A program made the translations under genes and the position numbers. A model generated the notes under the pieces. It was given only the letters and a program-made list of their open reading frames with translations. It did no database searches and was not told the DNA's origin. From Pictodentalium vernedei (taxonomy: Eukaryota; Mollusca; Scaphopoda; Dentaliida; Dentaliidae): a stretch of 64,000 bases of DNA. Shown in pieces: positions 22,785 to 33,540 of this stretch. Location of the stretch: the NCBI GenBank assembly GCA_031216915.1, contig CM062293.1, positions 151,474,285-151,538,284 of the forward strand, in the 5' to 3' direction. Positions within the stretch are counted from its first letter, which is position 1, and each line of letters opens with the position of its first letter.

Positions 22785-24130
22785 ACAAGAGGCCCAGGGG
22801 GCCTGAGGGCACTCACCAGACATGGTAACCTGAATATCAACCCAGGGAATTGATTTGAACAAGTTGCATCTGCCCCTCCTAACAAAAGCTTATACCAAAT
22901 ATCCAAAGATTCTGATCAGTGGATCTAAAAAAAAAAGAAGATTTTTAAAGAATATTCCTCATATTGAACTAAGTTATAATTCAGACTCCCACATGGAGCC
23001 CAAATATGAACCCAGGACTAGGCTTGAACAAACTTGAATCTCACCTCCGTAAGGATGCTGTATACCAAATATCAAAAGATTCTGACTACTGGATCTGAAG
23101 AAAAATATTTTTAAAGAATATTCCTCATATTGAACTAAGTTATAATTCAGACTCCCACATGGAGCCCAAATATGAACCCAGGGACTTGGCTTGAACAAAT
23201 TTGAATCTCACCCCCTGCCCCTAACGATGCTGCATACCAAATATCAAAACATTTTGATTGGTGGATTGGAAGAAGAGGATTGTTAAAGAATACTCCTCAT
23301 ATTGCACTAATCTGAACATTTGGGCTCCCATAGAGAGCCCAAATATGGAACCTGGGATTTGATTTCAACAAACATGTGAATGAATCTTCCAAAGATGTTA
23401 TATGTGAAAACTGAAAGCCTTTGGAGCAGTGGTATGGGGGAAGAAGATTCTTTAAAGTTTTTCCCATTGTTCACAGTGTTAAAAAGTGATGACTCAGCAC
23501 TTTTTCAATGTCCCGTAAAAGTACCCTATGATAAAACCGATAGCAATTTTTTTGGACCATTCCATTCTGTTGGTCCTAAGGAAGCTTCACACCACATAAG
23601 AATTCTCAGTGCCATGTAGTTTTGGAGATATGGGCATTTTAAATTTTTTCTATTTTTAGCTCCTGCGGTTCCCATGGGGCGATTGGAAAATTTTTTTTTG
23701 GCATAAATTAAGTACTTATCACCCAAATTTGGTTCAAATCAGCCTCTCGGTATTGGAAAATAGAAATTTTGGGCAGGGCGAAAATTCTTGCCCCTCCCAT
23801 AACGACGACAAATATAGCTCCTCGAAGTTCTCTTGAACAAATCTGAGTCTACACCTCAAAAGGAGGCTGCACACCAAATATCAAGTCTCTGCTACTGCTG
23901 GTTCATGAGAAGATTTTTTAAGATTTAAGCACACTTTTGGGGAGTGGCCCTACTGAGGGGCGGAGCAACTTGATTTGAATAAAATCAAAATGCGATGTCA
24001 TAACAAACAATTATCTCAAATTTCACTTAAATTGGTTCAGCAGTTTTGGAGGAGAAGACGCAAACACCATGTTCAGTCTGTCAACAGAAATCCGTATGGA
24101 ACACGTGTTCTATACAGATTTGCAAATATG
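22785..24130 (+). mobile_element. Hairpin-type element, AACAAGAGGCCC family, right end missing
   Basis: It begins AACAAGAGGCCCAGGGGGCC (a GC-rich hairpin). It carries about four units of ~165 bp with ACCAAATATCAAAAGATTCTG, GGATCTGAAGAAGAAG and TGGAGCCCAAATATGAACCC. The common non-repeated tail (AAAAACCGATAGCAATTTTT, CTTGCCCCTCCCATAACGA) follows, stopping near GAAGACGCAAACACCATGTTC. The terminal GGACGG stretch and hairpin present at 28100-28178 are lacking. Close relative of 26583-28178. Confidence 0.6.
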
Positions 24131-24371
24131 GAACTGGAAGAAAAGTAATAGGCGTGTAATAAAACTAAATTCTTATCCACTCACCAACAAACCTACAAAT
24201 AATTTTTTATTTTGGTGCCTTTCATGGTGACAAGTACCAACAGCTGTGTACTGTCATTCTATACTCAGTATCTAACACAAGGATTACAATCCAATAGTAT
24301 GGCATACCATAACTCAGAAAAACCATGTATGTTTTGTATGTAACAGTCTATGCTCATGGCAACATGGGTGT

Positions 24372-25503
24372 GCAAATTGAACACAAGAGGCCTCTCAGCC
24401 TAGACAGCTCCACCTATGGTCACTGCTTTTAGGGGAAGCTAAAAACATGACAAGAATCCAAGTGTATTGACCTTAGGTTTGTTGCCTGAGACCTGGACCT
24501 TGATGATATGACCTTGAATCAAGGTCCAAACAAACCCTTGAGTCAAAAGCAGTGATTGTACCAAATATAAGTAACATCTGTCAATCATACCAAGTTATAT
24601 ATAACAATATATCAAAGTTTTGTTGTCTGTGACCTTGACCTTGATGATATGACCTTGGATCAAAGTCATGACACACCTTTGAGTCATGAGCAATAATTGT
24701 ACTCAGTATGAACAAGATCTGCCAATTGGATCAAATTATATGGACTGGACAAAAATGATAGTAAAATATTGAAGTCTTCCTGACTGTGAACTTGACCATG
24801 AGAATATGACCTTGGGTCAAGATCATGATACACTCTTTGGTTATGGTCAGCAGTTGTGTTAAGTATAAACAAGATCAATCATATGGATCAGATTACTGAG
24901 ACCAGACAAGGGCAATATAGCAATATCCAAATACTATTTTTTGTGACCTTAACTGTGACCTTCATCTTGAGCACAGAAACCTCATTATGACTGATGGCAC
25001 ACTGTCTAGTGGCAATACATACAGTTACAAAGTTTTGTTGAAAAATATAAAGTGGTTAAGAAATTATGGCCCAGACAAACAAAATGGTAAAATATTGAAA
25101 TTTTCTTGAATGTGATCTTGACATGAGAATATGACCTTGGGTCAAGATCATGATACAACCTTTGTTTAAGGTCAGCAACAGTGTCAAGTATAAACAAGAT
25201 CAATCATGTGAATCAGATTATAGAAACTGGACAAGTGCAATATAACAATATCCAAATATTATTTTTTGTGACCTTGACTCTGACCTTCACCTTGAGGGCA
25301 GAAACCTCATTATGACTGATGGCACACTGTCTGGTGGCAATACATACAGTTACAAAGTTTTGTTGAAAAATATTCAGTGGTTAAGAAATTACGGCCCGGA
25401 CAAACAAAATATTGAAGATGGACAGGCGACAGATGGATGGACAGGCAACAGATGACTTAGCATTAGAAAAGCTCTGCTGACATTTTGTCAGGTGGAGCTA
25501 ATA
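24372..25503 (+). mobile_element. Hairpin-ended element with GTGACCTTGA repeats
   Basis: It starts ACAAGAGGCCTCTCAGCC and ends GCTGACATTTTGTCAGG followed by tggagctaa. The inside has about three ~330-bp units with GTGACCTTGACCTTGATGA, GACCTTGGGTCAAGATCATG and AAGTATAAACAAGATCAAT. Same overall plan as the AAGAGGCCC family but unrelated internal sequence. Confidence 0.55.
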
Positions 25504-25739
25504 ATCAACTTTTTCTATAAGAGAGCTCTCCACTAAATGATAAGACAAAAATTTGGTGAAGCACACTGTAATTATAGAAACTTACACTGAGTTTCAAGAA
25601 ACTGTACTGGTATTATGTCATGCACAAGTGAATGGTGCCTGTCAAACATGCAAATTATGCCTGTCATTGACCATGACTGGCTCATTATTTGCAGGCTTGA
25701 TTAGTAGAATCAGTTATTTAACACGAAGCGGGAAAACAT

Positions 25740-26105
25740 GGCACCATGTGGGCGAGTGGTTTTTTATTTTATTTTTTTATTTTTGTAATTATTTCTTTGC
25801 CATCAAAAGTTCATGTTCTTGGTTTGTTTTATGTTTTAAGCCTCATAATCTACAGAAAAGCATGAGTGGTGGTGTATTTTGTCCCTTGACTGCAAGAAGG
25901 CTTTGCAATGCTAAAGCATTGCAAAGCCTTGTTGCACTCAAGGGTCAAATTTATCAATTTTATTAACTTGGGTAAAATATCAGACATAAACCATTTAATT
26001 TTTATTTTTTTTAGTTTGCTTTGGTTATAAAAAGAGAGCATGCGACAGCCACAAAAAACATGTGGGATGGCCTGAGAAACAGATTTTTAACTTTTTAGGC
26101 CTTAT
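25740..26105. repeat. Foldback element, GTCCCTTGA family, copy 1
   Basis: The core stem TTGCAAGAAGGCTTTGCAATGC type (25885-25955) is bounded by GTCCCTTGACTGCAAG and GCACTCAAGGGTC. Flanks (AGCATGAGTGGTGGTGTATTTT, CATGTGGGATGGCCTGAGAA) recur inverted at 62725-63010. Confidence 0.65.
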
Positions 26106-26582
26106 TTCTAATTTGTAAAACTTTCGACTCGAAATTCTGCTCATGCCAGTGACATCATGTGAGCCTCATTTGAGACAGGCATGATATAGCTTTGGAACAG
26201 TTCAGACTCTCATTATCTGGCAAGCCAGAACTGATGGGCAAACTGCAGCAATATTGAGGAGCTAATCATGGTAGTCATATAACACATTCAGGTTTTATGG
26301 TTTTCCACTGCACTACGATTGAAGTATTTCATTAATTTGGCATTATGAAAGTATAATGAAGTTGCAACATTGTAGCTACTATTAAATTTTTCAGTGTTAA
26401 ATATACGAGGATAATGTACTGCTTCAGTATGGGAATAAAGCAGAAACTTATCACAGGCTTGTTGTTTATTAAATTCATAAAATAGATAGCAATTAATGGA
26501 TTTAATAAAATAAAATTCCTGAATGTGCTCTGGAATTCGAGGCTGATGAAATAGGAATTGGTACAAATACAGTTAGACTGAA

Positions 26583-28178
26583 AACAAGAGGCCCCAGGGG
26601 GCCTGAGGGCACTCACCTGACATGGTAGTCTAAATATCAAACCAGGGACTTGACTTGAATAAGCTGCAAATGCCACCTCCTAAGAAAAGCATACACCAAG
26701 TAGATGAAGCGATTGTGCCCACACAATACACAGAAATTTCCTTCTATTTTCAGTTCCTGCACTTTTACGTCTCAAAATTGAGATAAACGCATAAAAAACA
26801 GATTTTTTTTATTTTTGTTCGGAAATTTTCAAAGTCCCAGACAAAATATTTTCAGACTAATATTTTTTTTTCTTCTTAAAATTGACCAAAACGCATAAAA
26901 AACAAAAATACTAATTTTCGGATTTTGGTCCAAAATTAAGTGCCACCGGGACCTCAAATTTTCGGGGTCAAAATTTTTTTTTTTTCTGTCTTAAAATTGA
27001 CCAAAATGCATAAAAACAAAAAAACTCATTTCTGGATTTTGGTCAAAAATTTCCAAGTCCCACCAGGACCCCAAATTTTCAGTGTTAAAAAAAAAAAAAA
27101 ATTTTATCTTAAAATTGACCGAAACGCATAAAAAAACAAAAAACTCATTTCTGGATTTTGGTAAAAAATATCTGAGTCCAGACCAGGACCGCAAATTTTC
27201 ATCCTAAATTTGAACCCAGGGACTTGGCTTGAACAAACTTGAATATCACCCCCCTAAGGATGCTGCATACCAAATATCAAAAGATTCTTATTGGTAGATC
27301 TGAAGAAGAAGATTTTTAAAGAATATTCCTCATACTACACTAATTTAAACATTTGGGCTCCCATAGAAAGCCCAAATATGGACCCAGGGAACTGATCTCA
27401 ATAAACATGTGAAACAATCTTCCAAAGATGTTATATGTGAAATTTGAAAACTTTTGGAGCAGTGGTTTGGGAGAAAAGTTGTCTTAAATGTTTTTCCCAT
27501 TACCCACAGTGTCAAAAATTTCCTACTGCATCACTTTTTCAAAGTCCCCAAAAAGTACCCCATGATAAAACCGATAGCAATTTTTTTTTACCATTCCATT
27601 CTGTTGGTTCTATGGAAGCTTCACACCAAATAAGAATTCCTAGTGCCATCTAGTTTTGGAGATATGGGCGCTTTAATTCTTTTCTATTTTCAGCTCTTGC
27701 GGTTCCCATGGGGTGCCAGGAAAAAAAATTTGGGCATAAATTAAGTAGTTATGACCCAATAAGCCCTCATATCAAATTTGGTTCAAATCTGCCTCTCGGT
27801 TTGGAAAATAGAAATTTTGGGAGGGGCAAAAATTCTTGCCCCTCCCATAACGATGGCAAATATAGCCCCACAAACTTCTCTTGAACAAATCTGAGTCTAA
27901 TCCTCAAAAGGAAGCTGCACACCTAATATCAAGTCTCTGCTACTGCTGGTTCATGAGAAGATTTTTTAAGATTAAGGCACACTTTTTGGGCATGGCCCTA
28001 CCAAAAGGCGAGGCAACTTGATTTGAACAAAATCAAATTGCGATGTCATAACAAACTATTATCTCAAATATCAATTAAATTGGTTCAGTGGTTTGGGAGA
28101 AGACGCAAACACCATGTTCACGGACGACGGACGGTGAGTGATCACTATAGCTCTCCTGGCTGAAAGTCAGGAGAATAA
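26583..28178 (+). mobile_element. Hairpin-ended element, AACAAGAGGCCC family, complete-looking copy
   Basis: It begins AACAAGAGGCCCCAGGGGGC and ends in a GGACGACGGACGG tail, GTGAGTGATCACTATAG and the hairpin CTCCTGgctgaaagtCAGGAG followed by aataa. It has about two ~165-bp array units (CAAATATCAAAAGATTCT) and the shared tail. It also has a private ~110-bp direct repeat (26790-27190) built on AAAATTGACCAAAACGCATA and TTTCTGGATTTTGGTC. No coding capacity. Confidence 0.65.
26790..27190. repeat. ~110-bp direct repeat inside the element at 26583
   Basis: About three to four units with ATTGACCAAAACGCATAAAA, ATTTTGGTCAAAAAT and CCAGGACCCCAAATTTTC, separated by A/T runs. Confidence 0.65.
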
Positions 28179-28179
28179 G

Positions 28180-29061
28180 AGAGGGTGTTGGGGTTGGGAC
28201 ACACACCCAATAATTTTTCCAGTAGCAGTACTTTTTCCTAATTTTGAGTCTAAGATACTGATTTGCTGTTGAAAGTAATCATGCACTTTCTTACAAGACT
28301 AGATTTGCTATTTGGACTTGTGTCAGACACACAGCAGTTCATACAAATGGAGGCCTGTGGTAACTTATTTGGGCTGATGAGGACCAAACATGACCTACAT
28401 GGTGTAGGAAGTGGGAAGCCATGTGAGTCTGTCATTACATGTATATCTCCACAAATAAATTTACTAGAACTCCAGGGTTCTGTCTACAGTAGAAAGTGGT
28501 GGTCGGGAGTTTCTGGAGCTTCTTTATTTCTGACCACCACTTGAACAAAAAATGCACTTTTAATTAGCACTAAAACTCCCAGTTGCCACATTTTGCCCAC
28601 CCTCACATCACAGAAGTGAGCTTTGGCGTGCTATTGTTCAGCACTCAGAAATTTCTGGGCAGAACCCCTGAACTCGAGTTTTTTAACTATAATTCCAAAC
28701 TGACTAATATTCCAAATACATCACCAATGCATGATGAAAATACATCCCCAAATCTGTCATCTTCATAATGCCTCTGAACAAATTTAAAAACAAATGTTTT
28801 AAAACACATGCATTTTTTTATCCGTTTAACAATTGTTTTCAATAATTTTTTACTGTAATTCCATGCCTTGAACAAAGTTAAAACTAAATTTCTCAAGACT
28901 GATTTTTCAAATGCTGCATTTTATATTCATTTAAGAAATCAGTTTTCTGTCTTTTTTCAGACCAATTTCATGTTTACCATATCTTATTCAATAAAAGATA
29001 TAGAAAAGTACAACTCCATTTTTCAGACTGACAAACATTGGTAACAATATTGTTGAAATTT
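28180..29061. other. Intron, no supported feature
   Basis: A plus-strand frame of 93 codons (28263-28544) lacks a recognisable domain or clear splice-site context, so it is not called. Confidence 0.4.
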
Positions 29062-29314
29062 TTAACCCTTTACCTAACATGAAAAGCACATGACACTTGC
29101 AAACAAAATTTTTGAATAACTAATTTTTTTTCAATTTTTGTCTCAAAAACATAGGTTATTAGCCCTCTTTGGAATGAGCTGAACAAGTTCGTTCCAAAGA
29201 GGGGTCATAATCTATATTTTTGAGACAAAAAATGAAAAAAATAATTAAAATTAATTGGAAATTTTTGTGAACAGTGATGGCCGGTTTTGACCGTTACGTT
29301 GGGTAAAGGGTTAA
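29062..29314. mobile_element. TTAA-bounded palindromic element 3 (piggyBac-like MITE)
   Basis: TTAA-CCCTTTACCTAAC on the left and GTTGGGTAAAGGG-TTAA on the right, 253 bp. Near-palindromic core CTCAAAAACATAGGTTAT ... CATAATCTATATTTTTGAG around GGAATGAGCTGAACAAGTTCG. Same core design as 21186-21436. Confidence 0.7.
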
Positions 29315-29630
29315 CTATTTATTTCTCCTGAAGGACAAGCTTGGAACTTGCTATATGTACACACTCTGACACTGATCAAAGTGCGAGCATAACATAAGTC
29401 ATATAGCCTTTACCATGGGGACAACTTGGTTGTACAGTTGTTTCTTTGCACATACTTCAGAGTAAAAAGAGTTACTGATAATTATTAAAATCACATTAGT
29501 ATAATTCAAGTGTAGCCTATTCTTGTATACGAGAAATCTTTTTCTATGGAAGTATATATGATAAAATTCATACTCTTGGTAGCAAAGAAAAATGGTGAAG
29601 AAAAAATTAAGATTGGTCCCTCATACTTAC

Positions 29631-29783
29631 ATATGGCAGTCTGTAGAGCGTAGACTGTAAGGTGCTTCTGTAACCTTCTCTGCTAAAACACTTCATTAAA
29701 TTCTTTGTCTTTTTGAAAGTTGTGCTCCTCCAACCCTTCTGCACTATTTTATAGTCAGCATGGCATTTACCAATAACATCAGT
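29631..29783 (-). CDS. Apolipophorin/apoB-like lipid-transfer protein, second exon in window
   Basis: Minus-strand exon of 153 nt (51 codons, phase 0 on both sides) between acceptor ttatttactcag and a consensus donor CATAT|GTAAGTATG. It encodes TDVIGKCHADY, KGWRSTTFKKTKNL and a further Cys (MKCFSREGY), matching the segment of the lipoprotein N-terminal beta-barrel where family members have 'D-V-x-G-x-C' and paired cysteines. The preceding intron runs to 60756, about 31 kb, and holds the 33-38 kb array, the Harbinger relic and DIRS-C. The next exon (22354) follows in the same phase. No frame disruption is visible. Confidence 0.86.
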
Positions 29784-29799
29784 CTGAGTAAATAATAAA

Positions 29800-31010
29800 G
29801 AAATATGGTTGTGGTATACAAAAATATCTAAAAAAAAAGAATTGAATTTTATGCAGTCTAGATTTTGAATGGAAAAAAATAAAACATTAAACAACTGTTG
29901 TTTGAACATAATCTTAATGACAAGTGAGATCCTCGAGAAGCTATCTTTTTTAATGGCCTTACTGGAACATGTTCATACTCATAAACAGAAAAATAATCTT
30001 TTATTAAAGTTGTTTAGACAAGATAATATAATTACTTTCTAACAACAGTAATTGAAGAAATACCCCACTAATCACTCACTGTTCACTCATATCTGGTCAG
30101 GTAAAAACATTCTCAGTCATTTGAAAAAGTGTAAGAGATCTCATCTGAAGTTGGACTAGTTGATACATATAATGGATTTTCACACACAATAAGCTTTGTT
30201 ATTGTGGGTAATAGCAATTAGTAGAAATTTTGTGGACACCACTGTATCAAAGTAAATTTACATGTAATTTCACAAGTTCAGAGGCCATATCACTTGGTTG
30301 TGTTACAAATCAAGAGAGAAGAAATGCAGCACCTGGTCATGTTACAAATCAAGAGAAAAGAAAGCAGTCAAATCTCAAAGTCAAAACCTAAACAGCACAC
30401 AAAATCTTATTTGTCAAACAAAAAAATCCCAACCAAATGGGCTGGTTGATAGATGGATTGATGCCACAGAAGCTACTCTCCCCTCCCATTCTTCTGAGAT
30501 TTACTAACTGAGAATCTCAACAAGATGCCTGCATGCCCACAATGACTAAAACATTTGTAGTATGACAAGGCCTTCACTGGGTTGGGGGCGATTACACCTG
30601 TAATGTATCAAGAAAGACATGTCGAAGCCAAGCCTCAACCTCACAGCGACCTGATTTACAATGAAACTAAGAAAGCTAACTCAACCACACCGTGTTGTAA
30701 GTAGCCTGTACCACTACATTACTCTCCAGTTCTTTTCAGACTCACCACCTACCTATGAATCTCACCCCAGATTCCTTCTCAAAACAATCGAAACAACAGC
30801 ACTGTTACACCACAAGAATAACAGCTACTGAGGGCTGGAACACCCCAAGCCACACACATACACACATATTCAACACACCCCATTCTGTCCCAAAATGTTA
30901 CTGATTAATAGAGAAATGAGGATACCAAGTATCAAACTCACAAAGTATAAACACAAAGTGAAAAATTCATAGTGCCACCAAGAGATCAAGATCAACCAAT
31001 CCTATTGTTA
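29800..31010. other. Intron upstream of the second exon, nothing recognised
   Basis: It contains a short direct repeat (CATGTTACAAATCAAGAGA AAAG type at 30300-30360) and no credible exon or transposon ends. Confidence 0.4.
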
Positions 31011-31019
31011 AATGCTCTT

Positions 31020-31246
31020 TCACCATTTACCCATTAGTCATATATGGTCACAAATAATGCCATTTAAATTTTATAGTTTTTTCAATTTTTGCTTCCCAAG
31101 CATCTCTTCTTGACCCTCATTGTAATGATATCATGCCAATGAGAAGTTTGAAGCTATGTTTTTCAGGCAAAAAATTAAAATTTCCAGTTATTCAAAAAAT
31201 GTTTTTGGAAAGTGTCATTTGCTAGCAAAGTTAGGTAAAAGGTTAA
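31020..31246. repeat. Degenerate TTAA-type palindrome
   Basis: The left end (CACCATTTACCC) is decayed, while the right end reads AGTTAGGTAAAAGG-TTAA. The core retains ACCCTCATTGTAATGA / CCAATGAG. It directly abuts the next element at 31249. Confidence 0.5.
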
Positions 31247-31248
31247 AC

Positions 31249-31460
31249 TTAACTCTCTGCACACTGATGTTGAAATATTTTAATTTTAAGTAGCAAATTT
31301 TTCCCATAATGCAACTAGGAATTTAGGTATTTCAGTCTTGTTTGACAGAGCTCAGAGAGGTCTGTCAAACAAGATTGAATTGGTTAAATTCCATGTTACA
31401 TAATGGGAAAAATTTACAGCTTAAATATTGTCAGTTTGACATTAGTGTGCAGTGGGTTAA
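31249..31460. mobile_element. Second family of TTAA-bounded foldback element
   Basis: 212 bp with ends TTAA-CTCTCTGCACACTGATG and CATTAGTGTGCAGTGGG-TTAA. The inner arms (TTTTTCCCATAATG / CATTATGGGAAAAATTT; TCTTGTTTGACAGA / TCTGTCAAACAAGATTG) make it an almost full-length inverted repeat. Its terminal sequence differs from the CCCTTTACC family but the TTAA boundary is the same. Confidence 0.6.
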
Positions 31461-31520
31461 ACTACAATGGTAGTAATCATGAAGAAAGGTTTGTCTCGGG
31501 CATTTATACTTTTCTAATTT

Positions 31521-31541
31521 GGGGGGGGGGGGGGGGGGGGG
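31521..31541. repeat. Poly-G tract (21 nt)
   Basis: Uninterrupted G run, followed by TTGGGCATAACTC. Confidence 0.9.
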
Positions 31542-31684
31542 TTGGGCATAACTCTATTTCCACAAGGCCATAAAGGCTACTTTCTGTTACTGAACTTGAT
31601 TGAAAGAATATGATTATTTATCATATGACTCATCCATTTTGTTCACTTTAAAACATTTGATATTTTGTTTTCATATTAATCAAT

Positions 31685-32010
31685 GACAAACAAAGCCTTC
31701 CGTTAATTTCATTGGTCAATTTCAAAACAAAGCCTTCCGTTAATTTCATTGGTCAATTTCAAAACTAGACAATTTGATTGGCTGAACAAAATACAACTGG
31801 GCCACATTTTCATAAACAAACAAAGCCTTCCGTTAATTTCATTGGTCAATTTCAAAACTAGACAATTTGATTGGCTGAACAAAATACAACTGGGCCACAT
31901 TTTCATAATTTGCATAATTACAGTTGGGAGCTTTCATTGGTCAATTTCAAAGCTGGACAATTTGATTAGCTAAACAAAATACAACTGGGTCACATTTGCA
32001 TAATTTCAGT
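31685..32010. repeat. Direct repeats, CATTGGTCAATTTCAAA type
   Basis: Four copies of TTCATTGGTCAATTTCAAAA (near 31707, 31744, 31838 and 31933), most followed by CTAGACAATTTGATTGGCTG and AATACAACTGGGCCACATTT. Spacing is about 37 to 97 bp. The two facing frames here are by-products of the repeat. Confidence 0.75.
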
Positions 32011-32054
32011 AGGGAGAATTTACGTTATCTGTCCTATTTAGGGTAGGTTATATT

Positions 32055-32757
32055 GTATTAATCTTTTACCTAACGTAACGGCAAAAATCATCTCGCGCAA
32101 TACAAGAACAAGAGGCCCCACGTGGCCTTAATCGCTCACCTGACAAAGTGACTCTAAGAAGTATTTTAGGTCACCTTCACCATGTCATGCCTCATCAACA
32201 TTAACTGGTTGAGGGATAGATTTTGTTTGAAGTTCAACATTTGTTACCTAAAATTAGTTTTATTTAAAATCATTGGTGTGTGGCCAATCTCCAATGATTT
32301 TTAATAAAGCAAATTTATCTCTGCAGACAAACTGGTTTAGCATGAAGCACAAACAAGGAATGTGAAGAGATAGCCTTGGACATCTCTCCCCAACTGTGGA
32401 TATCTTCCATGTGCTACATGTATATATTTGCATGCAAGAAAACAAAAATTTTCACAAATTTTCCAAAATATTAGTTTTTTTTATCATCATTGGAACAAGC
32501 TCAAACAGCTTATTCCAATAGGGGTATGGGAAGATCAGGTATATTTTTGAGACAGAAATGTGAATATATAAATAATGGTGTTTTTTTGTGAATGATGCTG
32601 GAGAATTTTGCGTAAAGATATGGTAAATGGTTTGTTCTAGATACAGAATGATGCAAAAGTATTTAAATTTGATTAGACAAGTTGTTCCTATAATGCATTT
32701 AAAAATTGAAGTAACTGTTTTTTTGCTGACGAACTTTTAGATGTGTGTGTCTGTGTT

Positions 32758-32807
<50 letters not shown>

Positions 32808-33475
32808 GGGGGGGGGGGGTAAGAGTGTTCTTGCAAACAAAATTCCTGAATAAATGGAAAATTTTATTTTTTGTGTGAAAGACATAGTGCGTGAATGTTG
32901 ATTGGAACAAGCTTAGAGAGCTCATTTTAATGTGAAGTCATAAAGCTGTGTTTTACGTACGAAATTCTGGAATAACTAAAAAAATTGCTTTTTTGACTCA
33001 AAAAGCATGGTGTGCGACCTCTCATTGGAATGAGCTCAAAAAGCTCATTCCAATGGGGTATTTACAAGTGATAAGTACATGTATGTTTAAGAGAGAAAAA
33101 TTAAAATTTGAATAGCGATTTTTGCGAAGAATGCTGACAAGTTTTGGCAGTTATGCTGGTAAAAAGGTAAGATATGCAAAGTGGTTGTTTTTTAGAGGCA
33201 ACATTTAATTAAGGGGAATTAACCCTTGATTACTGAGGTAACTTCTAAAAGTACTGAAATTTCATGAAGCAATGTGAATAACAGACAACAGTTGCATAAA
33301 AATTTCATGAATAACTAAAATTTTTATTCCTTTGTCTCGAAAACATGGCATATGACCTTTGTTGGAATGAGCTGAATGCGTGTGTTCCAATGAGGGGTCA
33401 TAAAATTTGAACGGAGATTTGTGTGAATAATGCATTAGTACTGCTAGATTTGGGTAAACGGTTCACCCTGGATAC
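32055..33475. repeat. Cluster of degenerate TTAA-type palindromes with a GAGGCCCC fragment
   Basis: It opens with ATTAATCTTTTACCTAACGTAACG and closes near GGGTAAACGGTTCACC. Between these are four separate inverted cores: 32487-32520 (GGAACAAGCTC...), 32898-32930, 33018-33052 (CATTGGAATGAGCTC / GAGCTCATTCCAATG with 5-nt loop) and 33358-33400. An AACAAGAGGCCCCACGTGGCC fragment sits at 32107. This looks like repeated insertion or duplication of the palindromic family. Confidence 0.5.
32743..32819. repeat. GT microsatellite followed by 29-nt poly-G
   Basis: (GT)n with a few interruptions from 32743, then an uninterrupted G run at 32791-32819. Longest homopolymer G run in the window. Confidence 0.9.
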
Positions 33476-33540
33476 CACCCCTTCTATAGTAGATCTTTTC
33501 TGCAAATTTTGTCTAAGATTCTATCAACTTTACAAATAAA

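Noticed and set aside
28263-28544. 93-codon plus-strand frame
   Set aside because: No family resemblance that I recognise and no supporting context. It could be chance.
32688-32925. Proline/threonine/histidine-rich minus-strand frames
   Set aside because: Direct translation of the GT microsatellite and poly-G run.
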